Below, in pieces: positions 27,401 to 35,727 of a stretch of DNA of 54,379 bases. Position 1 is the stretch's first letter. Each line of letters starts with the position of its first letter. Made by a program: the position numbers and the translations under genes. The stretch comes from a bacterium (GTDB lineage: Bacteria > JACRDZ01 > JAQUKH01): contig JBFMCF010000011.1 of assembly GCA_040754625.1 (NCBI GenBank), positions 1-54,379 on the forward strand. The letters run 5' to 3'. The notes beneath the pieces were generated by a model, which was not told the DNA's origin, ran no database searches, and was given only the letters and a program-made list of their open reading frames with translations.

Positions 27401-29311
27401 AAGCCTCCTGAGGGCCATCCAGAATGTCCCTCCCATATTCGTTATTTTTTCTTCCATTATCGATTCCCATGTTATTCCCGGATTATAAATAACATCACTC
27501 GCTTCCCTCCTGAGCTTGGAAAATCTTTCAAATTTTTTCGCTGGCATCAATCCGCCGGTGCCGGCGGCGAATTCCGCTATGCTTTTTAAATAATCCCTTT
27601 TAATCAATTCAAATCCCTGCTTGGGCGGAATAAAATAATTTTCCATCACAAAGCGGTATTCTTCCATAATCCTTTTTAAAAGAATCAGTTCTTTATCATT
27701 TGATATTTTTCTTTTATCGAGAATTTTTTTAAGATAATCCATAGATTCCTGGGACACAGATTTTTTGATATCCGGGTGGATCCTTTTTTCAACTATATCC
27801 AAAAGCAATGCGAGTTGTCTCGCCGAGAATTCCTTTCCTATTACCAGCACCTTGTCGGTGATCGGGTTCAGCGCGGTCCCCGGCAGTTTTCCTGAAACAA
27901 CTCCGGACATCGCGCTGTGACCTGTTATAATCAGTATTATTTCTTCTATTTCTTCTTTCGTGAAATTAAAAAGCGCAAAAACATGCAGGTTATCCAAAAG
28001 AGGGTTCCTAAGATTATTCTGGTATTTTAAAGGGTTGATAACACGTTCTATTTGTTTTATCTGGCCCATTTTTTCGATGAGAGAAACCATTGAATGAAAA
28101 AATCTCTCTTTCTTGTCCCTCATATCGGTGCATATGATTTCCAGTTCATCGCGCTGTATTTTTGTAATGCCTTTTAAATACCCGTTATCTTTTCCTTCAA
28201 TTAAATCCTTTAAAATCATTAAAACATCTGCCAGGTAAGTAAATGAATTTTTATAACTTGACACAAGGGAAAAAGGGACGCCGGGCAGATTCAGGCTGTA
28301 TAATCTTTCCTCAATCGCCGATACATCCAGTTTACTTCCTGCCCGTTCCCCAAAATATAACTGAAAATTTGAATAATCCTCTTTGATTCTTTCATTTATT
28401 TTTTGAATTTTGACGGAAACAGATGACATTTCAATCCTCTTAAAAAACGGCTGTGCCAGCTGCCACCACCCTATTTTTTCTATACATTCATAAAAATTTT
28501 GCATTTTCTTTGCGTTAAAACTCTTCCCGTCAATACTTAAGGCAATTATCCTGCCTTCCGGTTTAAGAAAATGATATAAAATATAAAATATATTTTTTAA
28601 AAGGTACTCTTCGTTTTCTTTTTCGCCAGCGCTTTCCGCCGTTAATTCCTTTTCTTTCGAAGACGGAACCATATCTTTAAAGAGGCCGAAAACCGCGCGG
28701 TCAGCAAAATAAAACATATCCATTCTGTTCTCTAATGAAAGGTTTTCATGTAAACTAACAGTAATAAATTTTATATGCGGGAAAAGATGGTTTAAAGACT
28801 GAATAAGCAGGCTGTCCTGTTGTTCTAAAGTCCCAATTTGGATTAATTTTTCCGGTTTTGGGAAATATTTTTTTATGGCCTCAACTAAAATTTCTTTTTC
28901 ATAGCGGACATCACGGACCAAATCAGCCGCTAAATATCCCGGGATAATATAATAAATTTTATTGTCCTGTGATACAACTTTTAAAAGGGTCTTTCTTAAA
29001 ACCTCGTTTTTTTCTCTCGCGGAGATTTTTGGATTGTCAATATTTATGAAAATATTGTATTCAGATTCATTGATTTCACTTAAAACGCCGAACTCCGTTC
29101 CCCCCCCCCATGGGTCCCTGCCGAATTTATTCTGGAGTAAAAAATCAAGGTCAGGAAATATTTCTTTTAAAATACAATATGGATTGGATTTCGAAACAAC
29201 CGCCCCGTAAGGCACATAAGATTCGTCTATTTTAAACTTTCTAAAATCTTTCCGGGTAATTATTTCTATATTTTCTTTCTTACTATCCGTTGCGCAGACC
29301 GTTTTTGCCAT
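24473..29311 (-). CDS. 1612-residue protein of unknown function, possible methyltransferase-like and degenerate HD-like segments
   Basis: Cytoplasmic by composition: no signal peptide or membrane helices. Start at 29311 has AGAAGG 8-9 bases upstream. Residues about 150-290 have a possible Rossmann/methyltransferase look (PEKLIQIGTLEQQDSLLIQ, FPHIKFITVSLHE, then FYILYHFLKPEGRIIALSIDG). Residues about 1005-1060 (AMIVSILFFNIGKVPSLFKKYHK, YPEAGVEALK) resemble an HD phosphohydrolase whose metal His-Asp has become Asn-Ile. The rest is helical with no recognisable motif. Codons 68-71 (W-G-G-G) contain an uninterrupted run of ten G (29100-29109), a candidate slippage site. Lead gene of a minus-strand run into the ECF genes. 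Confidence 0.6.
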   Translation of the reverse strand: MAKTVCATDSKKENIEIITRKDFRKFKIDESYVPYGAVVSKSNPYCILKEIFPDLDFLLQNKFGRDPWGGGTEFGVLSEINESEYNIFINIDNPKISAREKNEVLRKTLLKVVSQDNKIYYIIPGYLAADLVRDVRYEKEILVEAIKKYFPKPEKLIQIGTLEQQDSLLIQSLNHLFPHIKFITVSLHENLSLENRMDMFYFADRAVFGLFKDMVPSSKEKELTAESAGEKENEEYLLKNIFYILYHFLKPEGRIIALSIDGKSFNAKKMQNFYECIEKIGWWQLAQPFFKRIEMSSVSVKIQKINERIKEDYSNFQLYFGERAGSKLDVSAIEERLYSLNLPGVPFSLVSSYKNSFTYLADVLMILKDLIEGKDNGYLKGITKIQRDELEIICTDMRDKKERFFHSMVSLIEKMGQIKQIERVINPLKYQNNLRNPLLDNLHVFALFNFTKEEIEEIILIITGHSAMSGVVSGKLPGTALNPITDKVLVIGKEFSARQLALLLDIVEKRIHPDIKKSVSQESMDYLKKILDKRKISNDKELILLKRIMEEYRFVMENYFIPPKQGFELIKRDYLKSIAEFAAGTGGLMPAKKFERFSKLRREASDVIYNPGITWESIMEEKITNMGGTFWMALRRLLRIYEILRIDPILMKELEKKNDFEIEAIAGYNREMIREYRETRELIKIAREFKDKYYNEISFERPFFYRNLFEKFELHGTGRIFPFLSARAGFKLLWIACHVAKNNFIDFNPMFLNESNKEYKEKIREIESNLESINIETLDFTFLEDVKSKLLAREDVIIFDTGLELRLNEKTDYLEFRYSNIHKTIEELDSLMEIFRNKEVSFRNVNYLLKLENCANVIQKYPLAYRGEIKRLYSEKSGLQKIFSLEKRVKLIEAVIEDIRKLFIHEIFSPKEIGDNISLMSKFCPKVLEIVLNEFLEMRNIKSVRKEHIETVNEYIIRIAKKFQAVDTKTKSEFQDKTVFNRIAQEDFGEKTPISIEVSEKQLTQLEDMYDSLAMYPGVKRAMIVSILFFNIGKVPSLFKKYHKQIDFVVYPEAGVEALKREKILENLVDKNTEKLALFFIGQMGKLGQIIKSEYPLESIEELFSPKDKDMAEITEKTGAETLFTANTLLCILIASSVYEGLMTYDLMERFFSFYRKGLSIIKKEKTSMGILMDYIFDKGRRALEVINKPVSTADETDKGGMKSADESEIERFGREAYVLERLFAFRGAYNIYYDIVLEFYRKFQKEISFNENGLPEFNKQMVSFIKFLLYKQSFHSVGINPFTKQMQNAIGIYNEFEKMPEKAQKYLLYAFLDKREKSKFWLLERSTKTLDPETQLKIILFGLKAIDYRRKVVQKKKSTYISFFGLSKQVDCHYDFINKAMKDISYTEIIDNILIKKILKGNVSQGIRFKYGFVNGAVKISFYPIVDISGMLVKMKRIKSLRALENYFTKEIFKIKQCPYNTYDYQEQFKSEFLKIKEEIKDDIVNISLKKITGINLFRKDNKNILSESKYLLKRLEFIFNDCIKVGNELELSPNHFALIRDAYEITKEKIRLSALKGIISYQAKISGTKELNEFTKKCVLFINKNVRLFGMEISWELLNNYRQLRRKEVL
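29100..29109 (-). repeat. Homopolymer tract G10 inside the 1612-residue gene
   Basis: Ten C on plus (ten G on the coding strand) at codons 68-71, only about 200 bases after the start codon. Such tracts are mutational hot spots; a one-base change would truncate the protein to under 100 residues. It stands out in an AT-rich genome. Confidence 0.8.
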
Positions 29312-29467
29312 AATATTTACCTTCTAATGCCTACTTATAATACTACTTTTACCATTTTTGGCAAGAAAAAAATGATAGTGTTCTGTTAAGTTAATTTTTA
29401 GCAGAGTTATGAGATCTATTAATAATTGTACTAAACAGTTCCGATCAAAAATTTTTAAAAATTTGTA

Positions 29468-29495
29468 TTGAATTATTTCGATTTGGTTTTATAAT
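29468..29495 (+). promoter_or_regulatory. Probable promoter for the parA gene
   Basis: TTGAAT (29468-29473), 16-base spacer, TATAAT (29490-29495) in the 273-base divergent spacer between the 1612-residue gene and parA. The predicted leader is about 80 bases. No other structure is evident in this spacer. Confidence 0.45.
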
Positions 29496-29584
29496 ATCAC
29501 TGATTGAATTTTTATTCTTGTTTTACGTAAAGTTTCTTTTCCTAAAACCGATACAATCTATTCAGAGAAAAACAGAAAGTAAAA

Positions 29585-30550
29585 ATGAGAATAATCGCTA
29601 TTGCCAACCAAAAAGGCGGGTGCGGGAAAACTACCACCGCGATAAATTTGTCCGCGAACCTTTCTGAAGAAAACAGGAAGGTCCTTCTTATTGATATGGA
29701 TCCACAGGGCCACGCCTCCATTGGATTGAATATCCGCACCGAGGAACTTAAAAAGACCATGTTTGACTTGCTTGTCAGCGACCGCCGCAACCCTGTCTCG
29801 CTGGATGAAATAGCAATACCTATAAATGAAAACCTTGATATCGCCCCATCAAACATCACCTTAAGCGCCGTTGAACAGGTTTTAAGCGGCATCCCGGGCA
29901 GGGACAATAAACTTCTTATTAAAATCAACTCAATGAAAAAGTCTTATGACTATATTATCATAGACTGCCCTCCGAATATCGGGATCCTCACATTTAACGC
30001 ACTTCGCGCATGCAGGGAAGTAGTTGTCCCGATTGAGGCAAGCTTTTTCTCGCTTCACGGGCTTGGAAAGCTTTTTGAGACTATCGAACTCTTCAAAGAG
30101 ACATTGAACCATGAAATCTTTATCCGGGCGCTGCCCACGATTTATGATAAAAGAACAAGGTTCTCAAAAGAAGTTTTGGAGGAAATACAAAAATATTTCA
30201 AAGAAAACACGCTGAAAACAATAATCCATATAAACGTAAAATTAAAGGAGGCCGCGAGTTACGGTATCCCCGTGAATAAATACGACAGGCACTCCAAAGG
30301 ATATTTTGATTACAGCCGCCTTGCAGAAGAAATTATTGCCATGGAAGAGTTCAGGTTCCTTAATTATTATAAAGAAATGCCGGTTTCCGATGAACAAAGG
30401 GAATCCAGGCCGGCTATATCCGACTTTTTAACAGAGGATTTTAAAAAAGAAAGAATCCCGGCTGAGGGAAAGACTGATAACAGAATGCGCCTGGTAGAAA
30501 CAGTAAATACAGATACTGCTGTTTACAATTCGGTCTCGATAAAAAAATAA
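29585..30550 (+). CDS. parA: ParA/Soj-family ATPase
   Basis: 321 residues. Deviant Walker A KGGCGKTTT (11-19) with the signature first lysine, Walker A' LLIDMDPQGHAS (about 37-48), Walker B-region YIIIDCPPNIG (about 117-127). ParA ATPases form nucleotide-dependent dimers on DNA and position chromosomes, plasmids or large complexes. The last ~50 residues (ESRPAISDFLTEDFKKER) extend beyond the usual family length of about 255-265. No ParB gene or obvious parS site is adjacent; instead a P-loop-less relative follows 24 bases later. May act in cargo positioning rather than chromosome segregation. Confidence 0.9.
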   Translation: MRIIAIANQKGGCGKTTTAINLSANLSEENRKVLLIDMDPQGHASIGLNIRTEELKKTMFDLLVSDRRNPVSLDEIAIPINENLDIAPSNITLSAVEQVLSGIPGRDNKLLIKINSMKKSYDYIIIDCPPNIGILTFNALRACREVVVPIEASFFSLHGLGKLFETIELFKETLNHEIFIRALPTIYDKRTRFSKEVLEEIQKYFKENTLKTIIHINVKLKEAASYGIPVNKYDRHSKGYFDYSRLAEEIIAMEEFRFLNYYKEMPVSDEQRESRPAISDFLTEDFKKERIPAEGKTDNRMRLVETVNTDTAVYNSVSIKK

Positions 30551-30574
30551 GCACCTTTCCTAAAATGACAGGCT

Positions 30575-31522
30575 ATGTGTTCTTTCTTGCTGAAATTGAA
30601 TATGTTAAAAGAAAATCCGGTACAAAGGTTTAATGATATTAAAGGAAACAGAAAATTAGGGAGAGGACTGGCTGAAGTATCCAATGTCTTCCAGTCAAAA
30701 AAATTCCCCGCCTTCTCACCAAAAGAAAATGTTATTTTAAATAATATTTTCATTACAGGCATAACAAATAACCTCACCCGTCCTTTTTTCACAAGTTATC
30801 TCACAATAGAATTGGCAAAACTCAGGCATAAAATCCTGCTTTTAGACGCGGAATGCCTGGATTACACGCCGACATCCCTCCTGACTAATCTCGAGACAAA
30901 ACCCCTTACCGCTTCATTCTATCACAGTTTATTCCCAAACAAACAAAATGGTTTTTTAACCCAGCAGGTGTTTTTTGACCCTGACTATTCGTTTAATCTC
31001 ATTTCGTTAAAATTCAAAGATAAAAGTTTTTCCAACTGGAAAAAATTTAATGAATACTTCCACCCTCAAAAAAATAATCCGGAATTTTTAAAAACCACGG
31101 AATTGATTATTATTTCTTCATGTCATGACTGGCTGCTGAAAGAATTAAACGAGAACAATTTTTTTACCCCGCTGGAAAACATAATAGTTTTGACCGCTAT
31201 TACACGGGATGAAATTATTTCCACCTATACCCTGATAAAAAATATTTTCAATAAATTTTCCGACCAGAAAATCGGTCTTGTGATTTACGGGACTGAAAAA
31301 GAAGAAACCGCGCATCTTGCCTATCAAAAGATACAGGAAACAGTTAATAAACATTTAAATAAATCTATTTATTATTTTGGTTCCATACCTCACACGGATG
31401 AAATCTATGAAACCTTAATGGCACATAAACCCGCTATCCTCAATAAAGAATCCTCAAATTTATATTACCCCATTTCAGCCTGTGCCCAGAGGATTATGAA
31501 AACCATCAGGGTGAGTGATTGA
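30575..31522 (+). CDS. Degenerate ParA/MinD-like protein lacking the P-loop
   Basis: 315 residues as drawn; a later Met at residue 10 (30602) is equally plausible since neither has a clear ribosome site. LGRGLAEVSNVF near residue 30 resembles the N-terminal tag of some MinD-like proteins. NIFITGITNNLTRPFFTSYL occupies the position of strand 1 and the P-loop, but the GGxGKT residues are absent. KLRHKILLLDAECLDYTPTSLL matches the Walker A' strand that follows, and ELIIISSCHDWLL matches the Walker B strand. So the fold is probably kept and ATP binding lost. It follows parA on the same strand and may be its regulatory partner. Confidence 0.6.
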   Translation: MCSFLLKLNMLKENPVQRFNDIKGNRKLGRGLAEVSNVFQSKKFPAFSPKENVILNNIFITGITNNLTRPFFTSYLTIELAKLRHKILLLDAECLDYTPTSLLTNLETKPLTASFYHSLFPNKQNGFLTQQVFFDPDYSFNLISLKFKDKSFSNWKKFNEYFHPQKNNPEFLKTTELIIISSCHDWLLKELNENNFFTPLENIIVLTAITRDEIISTYTLIKNIFNKFSDQKIGLVIYGTEKEETAHLAYQKIQETVNKHLNKSIYYFGSIPHTDEIYETLMAHKPAILNKESSNLYYPISACAQRIMKTIRVSD

Positions 31523-31633
31523 ATATAAAAGCACTTCTGAAAATAATTTAATATCACATTGCAATATTAACAAACTTATTATAAAATAGCTTTCAGGCAA
31601 AATTGTTAATTCAAATTTTAACGGGAGACAATA

Positions 31634-32320
31634 ATGAAAAACATAAGCAAAAACTTTTCGCTCTTTTTATTCGGCATTCTTTTTCTTACCGGATGTTTTA
31701 ACCATACCATTCCGACTGTAAAAAGGCTGGAAAAAGGAGAAAAAATGTGGGGTGCGTCTGTAGGTTTTCCGTTTCTCTCAAGCCAACCTGCCGAAATAGA
31801 AGAAAATCCGGCAAACCCGGTTAAAGAATTCAGCTGGTCATTCTGGTATGGTTATGGAGTCAGCGAAGATTTGGATTATTATCTATATCTTGGCGAATTA
31901 GGGGGAGCAGGTATTTTATTTAATAATGAAGTCCGGGAATCCAGTGTTTCATCCGTGGTTCTAAATTACGGAATTGGTACAGTTAACGGCATTTATGGAT
32001 TCAGGCCGAGAATCGGTATAAATTACAGCGACGGGAAAGACCTGGTAAAAAAACAAGCCGGTTTTTTGACAGGAATCGCTTATGACATAAGCGGAGAAAA
32101 TCCCGAACTTATAGGTGATTATGAAATATACGGCGGTTTTGACCAAAAGAAAGAAAAACATTTCTATTTTGGGCGCTTAGGAGTGCAAAAAGTCAATAAA
32201 TTCTCCTATAAATTTTCTGAAGCTTCCAAATGGGGCCCGCAATTCCTGTCATACAGGGAGTGGGCAAAAACACCATATCATCTGAACATAGAAGCCGGTA
32301 TCGGGTCGATTAAAAAATAA
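31634..32320 (+). CDS. Putative lipoprotein, beta-rich
   Basis: 228 residues, lipobox FLTGC (Cys21). The remainder alternates Gly/aromatic strands (WSFWYGYGVSEDLDYYLYLG, GIYGFRPRIGINY, YEIYGGFDQKKEKHFYFGRLGVQKV), the look of an outer-membrane-associated beta-sheet protein of the porin-like lipoprotein kind. Start supported by CGGGAGAC six bases upstream. Stop shares one base with the start of the U32 gene (TAATG), so they are translationally coupled. Function unknown. Confidence 0.65.
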   Translation: MKNISKNFSLFLFGILFLTGCFNHTIPTVKRLEKGEKMWGASVGFPFLSSQPAEIEENPANPVKEFSWSFWYGYGVSEDLDYYLYLGELGGAGILFNNEVRESSVSSVVLNYGIGTVNGIYGFRPRIGINYSDGKDLVKKQAGFLTGIAYDISGENPELIGDYEIYGGFDQKKEKHFYFGRLGVQKVNKFSYKFSEASKWGPQFLSYREWAKTPYHLNIEAGIGSIKK

Positions 32321-34116
32321 TGAAAATCGAACTTCTCGCACCCGCGAAAAACGCGGAAACAGGCATCGCCGCCGTTAATTGCGGTGCGGACGCGGTATAT
32401 ATCAGCGCGGAACAATTCGGCGCGCGTGAAGACGCGGGAAACAGCCTGCCTGATATAGAAAAGCTTATAATTCACGCCCATAAATTTTATTCCCGCGTAT
32501 ACATCGCTTTAAACACGATCTTGCGTGACGATAAACTGCCCGATGCGCAGAAATTAATCAATGACCTGTATTTATTAAACGCTGACGCCTTGATAATTCA
32601 GGATTTCGGGCTTCTCGAACTGGAGCTTCCCCCTTTTCCGCTCATCGCAAGCACTCAGATGAATAACGACTCTCTTGAAAAAATATTATTTCTTGAGAAA
32701 GTTGGTTTTAAGAGAGTCATTCTTCCGAGAGAAATGTCTCTTGAAGAAATAAAAATAATCCGCGATAAAACAAAAATAGAACTTGAATGTTTCATCCACG
32801 GGTCGCTTTGCGTAAGTTACAGCGGCCAGTGCTATTTAAGCTGCGCGAACGGAGGAAGAAGCGCAAACAGGGGACAATGCGCTCAACCCTGCCGCCAGAA
32901 ATATTCTCTCTGTGATAAAGACGGGAAAACTATTATTAAGGACAGGCACCTCCTTTCCCTTAAGGACTTAAACCGATCCGAACACCTGAGAGATTTGATC
33001 GATGCCGGAGTCACATCTTTTAAAATTGAAGGCCGGTTAAAAGACCTGCCTTATGTGGTAAATATAGTAAGTTTCTACCGCAAAAAACTTGACGAAATAA
33101 TAGGGAGTAAAAATATTTCACAAAGTTCATCAGGAAAAACCTCATTTGATTTTATCCCGGATCCCGATAAAACATTCAACCGCGGATACACGGATTACGG
33201 CATGGACGGAAACAAAAAAGACATGGCTTCGATCTATACCCCGAAATCTATCGGAGAAAAAATCGGAACCGTCGAAAAAGTTCATAATTATTTATTTACG
33301 ATATCGGAAGAACATGGTCTCGCGAACGGCGATGGAATATGTTTTTTTGACGCGGACCAAAACCTCAAAGGCACTAACATAAATAAAGCTGAACAGGGAA
33401 AGATCTATCCTGATAAAATGCACGGTATTAAAGAAGGCCTTGTCATTTACAGGAATTACGACCGGATATTCATAAAAACGCTGGAACGGGCGCCTTACAA
33501 ACGGAAAATTTCCATTTCTTTTACTCTGGAAGAAACTTCGGGTGGATTTAAACTGAAAGCTTTGGATGAAGACGGAAATACAGGTATATTTTCCATCCCG
33601 GCAGAAAAAATAAAGGCCGAGAAAAAAGAATTGGCCGACTCTGCCATAAAAAATCAGCTTCTGAAATTAAATGACACAATATTTTCCTGCGAAAACATAA
33701 CGATAAACTTAAAAGAAACTTACTTCATCCCCCTTTCATTGCTGAATCAATTAAGGAGGGAAACAATTACAAATTTATTGGAAACAAGAGAGAAAAACCG
33801 GCCGAAGCAAACAGTCAAAATTCTGGTTAATGATATTCCCTACCCCGTGGAAAATATTAATTACCTCGGAAATGTCCTGAATAAAAAGGCGGAAGCGTTT
33901 TATGAGCGCCACGGCGCAAAAGTTACAGAAATGGCCGCGGAATCCGGTCTTGATATGAGCGGACGAATGGTTATGGCCGCAAAATACTGTATTAAAAAAG
34001 AATTTGATTTATGCGGCAAAAATAAAGACGACTTATTCCTGATCGGAGAAGACGGGAAAAAATATCTTCTTAAATTCGATTGCGAAAAATGCCGTATGGA
34101 AATATTTTACCCTTAA
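32320..34116 (+). CDS. rlhA: U32-family protein, probably 23S rRNA hydroxylation enzyme RlhA
   Basis: 598 residues. N-terminus is the U32 core: ELLAPAKNAETGIAAVNCGADAVYI..FGAR, then DALIIQDFGLLE, ASTQMNNDS, LPREMSLEEI. The cysteine cluster expected of the U32 family follows: CFIHGSLCVSYSGQCYLS, then GGRSANRGQCAQPCRQKY (about 157-190), and IEGRLKDLPYV. RlhA/YdcP makes 5-hydroxycytidine in 23S rRNA; related TrhP/UbiU proteins hydroxylate tRNA or quinones and share the Fe-S cysteines. The length and ASTQ motif favour RlhA, but the subfamily is not certain. 'Peptidase U32' is a legacy name. Confidence 0.8.
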   Translation: MKIELLAPAKNAETGIAAVNCGADAVYISAEQFGAREDAGNSLPDIEKLIIHAHKFYSRVYIALNTILRDDKLPDAQKLINDLYLLNADALIIQDFGLLELELPPFPLIASTQMNNDSLEKILFLEKVGFKRVILPREMSLEEIKIIRDKTKIELECFIHGSLCVSYSGQCYLSCANGGRSANRGQCAQPCRQKYSLCDKDGKTIIKDRHLLSLKDLNRSEHLRDLIDAGVTSFKIEGRLKDLPYVVNIVSFYRKKLDEIIGSKNISQSSSGKTSFDFIPDPDKTFNRGYTDYGMDGNKKDMASIYTPKSIGEKIGTVEKVHNYLFTISEEHGLANGDGICFFDADQNLKGTNINKAEQGKIYPDKMHGIKEGLVIYRNYDRIFIKTLERAPYKRKISISFTLEETSGGFKLKALDEDGNTGIFSIPAEKIKAEKKELADSAIKNQLLKLNDTIFSCENITINLKETYFIPLSLLNQLRRETITNLLETREKNRPKQTVKILVNDIPYPVENINYLGNVLNKKAEAFYERHGAKVTEMAAESGLDMSGRMVMAAKYCIKKEFDLCGKNKDDLFLIGEDGKKYLLKFDCEKCRMEIFYP

Positions 34117-34267
34117 GGTTATATGCATTTGAGATTTTCAGACCGGCTCAATGCGGAGCTGAGTCGTTTCGTTCAATGAATTATTAAGCAATTAATTTAT
34201 TTTTATATAATTTTTTAATTTCTTTGTCGATGAAATATTCGTCCCTCTTCTTCAGTGCAGCGCATGG

Positions 34268-34519
34268 TTAGGCCAGTTTATTATATTCTTCGTGAGTACC
34301 AATCCAATACCAGAGAAGTCCTTTTTCTATTTCAACGGCCATAGCTCGGTATCTATTTCCAATACGTACCGACCAATGTTTACCGACTTTTTTTAAATGC
34401 AGGGATGGATATTCAGAATTATTTTTAAGAATTTCAAAATTTTTATCGGCGAGCCGCTGAATCGATGAGGGTAATTTATTGTAGCAGTTCCAAAAGTCCG
34501 GGCTTGCGAAATGCTTCAT
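34268..34519 (-). CDS. RelE/ParE-superfamily toxin
   Basis: 83 residues. The compact RelE-type pattern is visible: FWNCYNKLPSSIQRLADKNFEIL (helices 1-2), HLKKVGKHWSVRIGNRYRAMAVE (strands with conserved Arg residues) and a C-terminal WYWIGTHEEYNKL, where the His/Glu sits at the usual catalytic end. RelE-type toxins cleave mRNA at the ribosome; ParE-type ones poison gyrase. The start overlaps the antitoxin stop by 4 bases (ATGA). A complete TA pair with its own promoter. Confidence 0.8.
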   Translation of the reverse strand: MKHFASPDFWNCYNKLPSSIQRLADKNFEILKNNSEYPSLHLKKVGKHWSVRIGNRYRAMAVEIEKGLLWYWIGTHEEYNKLA

Positions 34520-34716
34520 AATTCTTTACACTTTCCGGCACGATAACTTTCGGTCGCTTTTTCTGCTATTTTATCTAATTTCCCTGACTTGGCATCATAT
34601 TCAAACTCTTCATCCCATTTCTCCGCTTCGAATTTGTCAAGCCATTCCCGCAAGGTCATAAATTCGTCTTTATGTAATTTTGAAATTGCTTTTTCTATTT
34701 CTTTAACAGTAGTCAT
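34516..34716 (-). CDS. Antitoxin of the RelE/ParE pair
   Basis: 66 residues, acidic: VKEIEKAISKLHKDEFMTLREWL, then KFEAEKWDEEFEYDAKSGKLDKIAEKA and RAGKCKEL. The end pattern DAKSGKLDKIAEKA is common in small antitoxins preceding ParE/RelE toxins; the WDEEFEYD segment is the likely toxin-wrapping part. GGAGG sits about 7 bases before the ATG. Confidence 0.8.
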   Translation of the reverse strand: MTTVKEIEKAISKLHKDEFMTLREWLDKFEAEKWDEEFEYDAKSGKLDKIAEKATESYRAGKCKEL

Positions 34717-34753
34717 TTTAAACCTCCAAACCTATCTTTTATTCCCGGTGAAA

Positions 34754-34782
34754 ATTTTATCAAAAAAATCGTCATTTGACAA
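34754..34782 (-). promoter_or_regulatory. Promoter of the toxin-antitoxin pair
   Basis: On minus: TTGTCA (34782-34777), 17-base spacer, TAAAAT (34759-34754). The leader to the antitoxin ATG at 34716 is about 30 bases and contains GGAGG. TA antitoxins usually autoregulate here; no clear operator palindrome is visible. Confidence 0.55.
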
Positions 34783-34888
34783 ATAAAAATCAAGATATGA
34801 AATAAAGCAGGAAGCGACTCCCTATGCACATTCTGCACCACCATCCCCTAAGTATCTTCCTAAGTATCTTCTAAGCGTCCAGTTATTT

Positions 34889-34950
34889 GAGCCATCGGGA
34901 AGTTTTTTTCCCGAAGGCTCATCCTGAATGAGCTTTAGCGAATGAAGGAT
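34889..34950. repeat. Intergenic palindromic element (REP-like) downstream of phoU
   Basis: Two adjacent foldbacks: a hairpin at 34889-34920 (GAGCC and CGGGAA pairing with TTCCCG and GGCTC, T-rich loop) and an imperfect palindrome at 34921-34950 (ATCCTGAATGAGC against GCGAATGAAGGAT). CATCCTGAATGAGCTTTAGCG-type sequences are familiar as dispersed intergenic repeats in many environmental genomes. Just upstream (34848-34872) is a short tandem duplication of CCTAAGTATCTT. Confidence 0.6.
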
Positions 34951-34984
34951 CTGAGTGGTCGAAACATCCCGACCCCTCATCTAT

Positions 34985-35647
34985 TTATTGGTTCTCCATA
35001 TGATGCCTGATGTCCTTGCCCAAAACCATGAAAATCACGTCTTCCGCGATGTTGGTGGCGTGGTCGGCAATCCTTTCAAGGTTGCGGGAAATAAGAATAA
35101 AATCAAGCGAAGATAAAACCATTGATGTGTCGTTACGCATTAATTCCTTCAAGTCGTTAAATATTTTGGATTTCAAGTTATCCACTTTATCGTCCGTAAG
35201 CACAACCGCTCTCGCGATTTCCACGTCACGGTTTATAAACGCCTTAAGGCTGTCATGGAGCATCTTTTGCGAGATATTCGCCATATTATCCATATCAGGC
35301 ATGGATTTTAAGTCGGAAATTTCATGCAGTTTTATGCTGTTCTCTGCTATATTAACAGCCTGGTCTCCGATCCTCTCAAGGTCGCTGTTTATTTTCACCG
35401 CGGCCATGATAAACCTCAGGTCAATGGCGATCGGCTGCCTTAACGCTATTACGCGAAGGCACATTTCATCTATTTCAATGTGAAGTTTATTGACCTCTTT
35501 TTCTTTCTGATATACGGCATCTATAAAATTTTCCTTTTTCTTTTTAAGCGAGGCCACGGCAAGATCAATCATTGAACCCGCTATATCACCCATGTATAGT
35601 ATTTTCTCTTTCAGTTCTTTAAGTTCCTCTTCAAAATAACGTTCCAT
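34985..35647 (-). CDS. phoU: Phosphate transport/regulation protein PhoU
   Basis: 220 residues, two three-helix PhoU domains. Metal-binding E/D-rich helices are present in both halves: DLRFIMAAVKINSDLERIGDQAVNIAE (about 76-102) and SLDFILISRNLERIADHATNIAE (about 182-204). PhoU damps Pst uptake and signals phosphate sufficiency to a PhoR-type kinase. Final gene of the nine-gene pst unit. No phoR/phoB homologue is in this window. Confidence 0.93.
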   Translation of the reverse strand: MERYFEEELKELKEKILYMGDIAGSMIDLAVASLKKKKENFIDAVYQKEKEVNKLHIEIDEMCLRVIALRQPIAIDLRFIMAAVKINSDLERIGDQAVNIAENSIKLHEISDLKSMPDMDNMANISQKMLHDSLKAFINRDVEIARAVVLTDDKVDNLKSKIFNDLKELMRNDTSMVLSSLDFILISRNLERIADHATNIAEDVIFMVLGKDIRHHMENQ

Positions 35648-35669
35648 TTTTTATCTCCCTATATTAATT

Positions 35670-35723
35670 GTAGGGGCTTGATTTATCAAGCCCTCTTTTG
35701 GGTTCGATAAATCGAACCCCTAC
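35670..35723. repeat. Double-hairpin REP-like element between pstB1 and phoU
   Basis: Outer arms GTAGGGG and CCCCTAC enclose two near-perfect hairpins: GGGCTTGAT-TT-ATCAAGCCC and GGTTCGAT-AA-ATCGAACC. A second copy is at 39144-39191. The whole can fold into a cruciform or three-way structure. It ends five bases after the pstB1 stop codon. Confidence 0.8.
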
Positions 35724-35727
35724 ATTT

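Noticed and set aside
34200-34267. Minus-strand tail reading KKRDEYFIDKEIKKLYKNKLIA then stop, just after the RelE-type toxin
   Set aside because: May be the end of a lost gene, but too short and without a start or a family match to annotate.
34848-34872. CCTAAGTATCTT tandem pair as a start of a CRISPR or iteron array
   Set aside because: Only two units, no spacers and no further copies.
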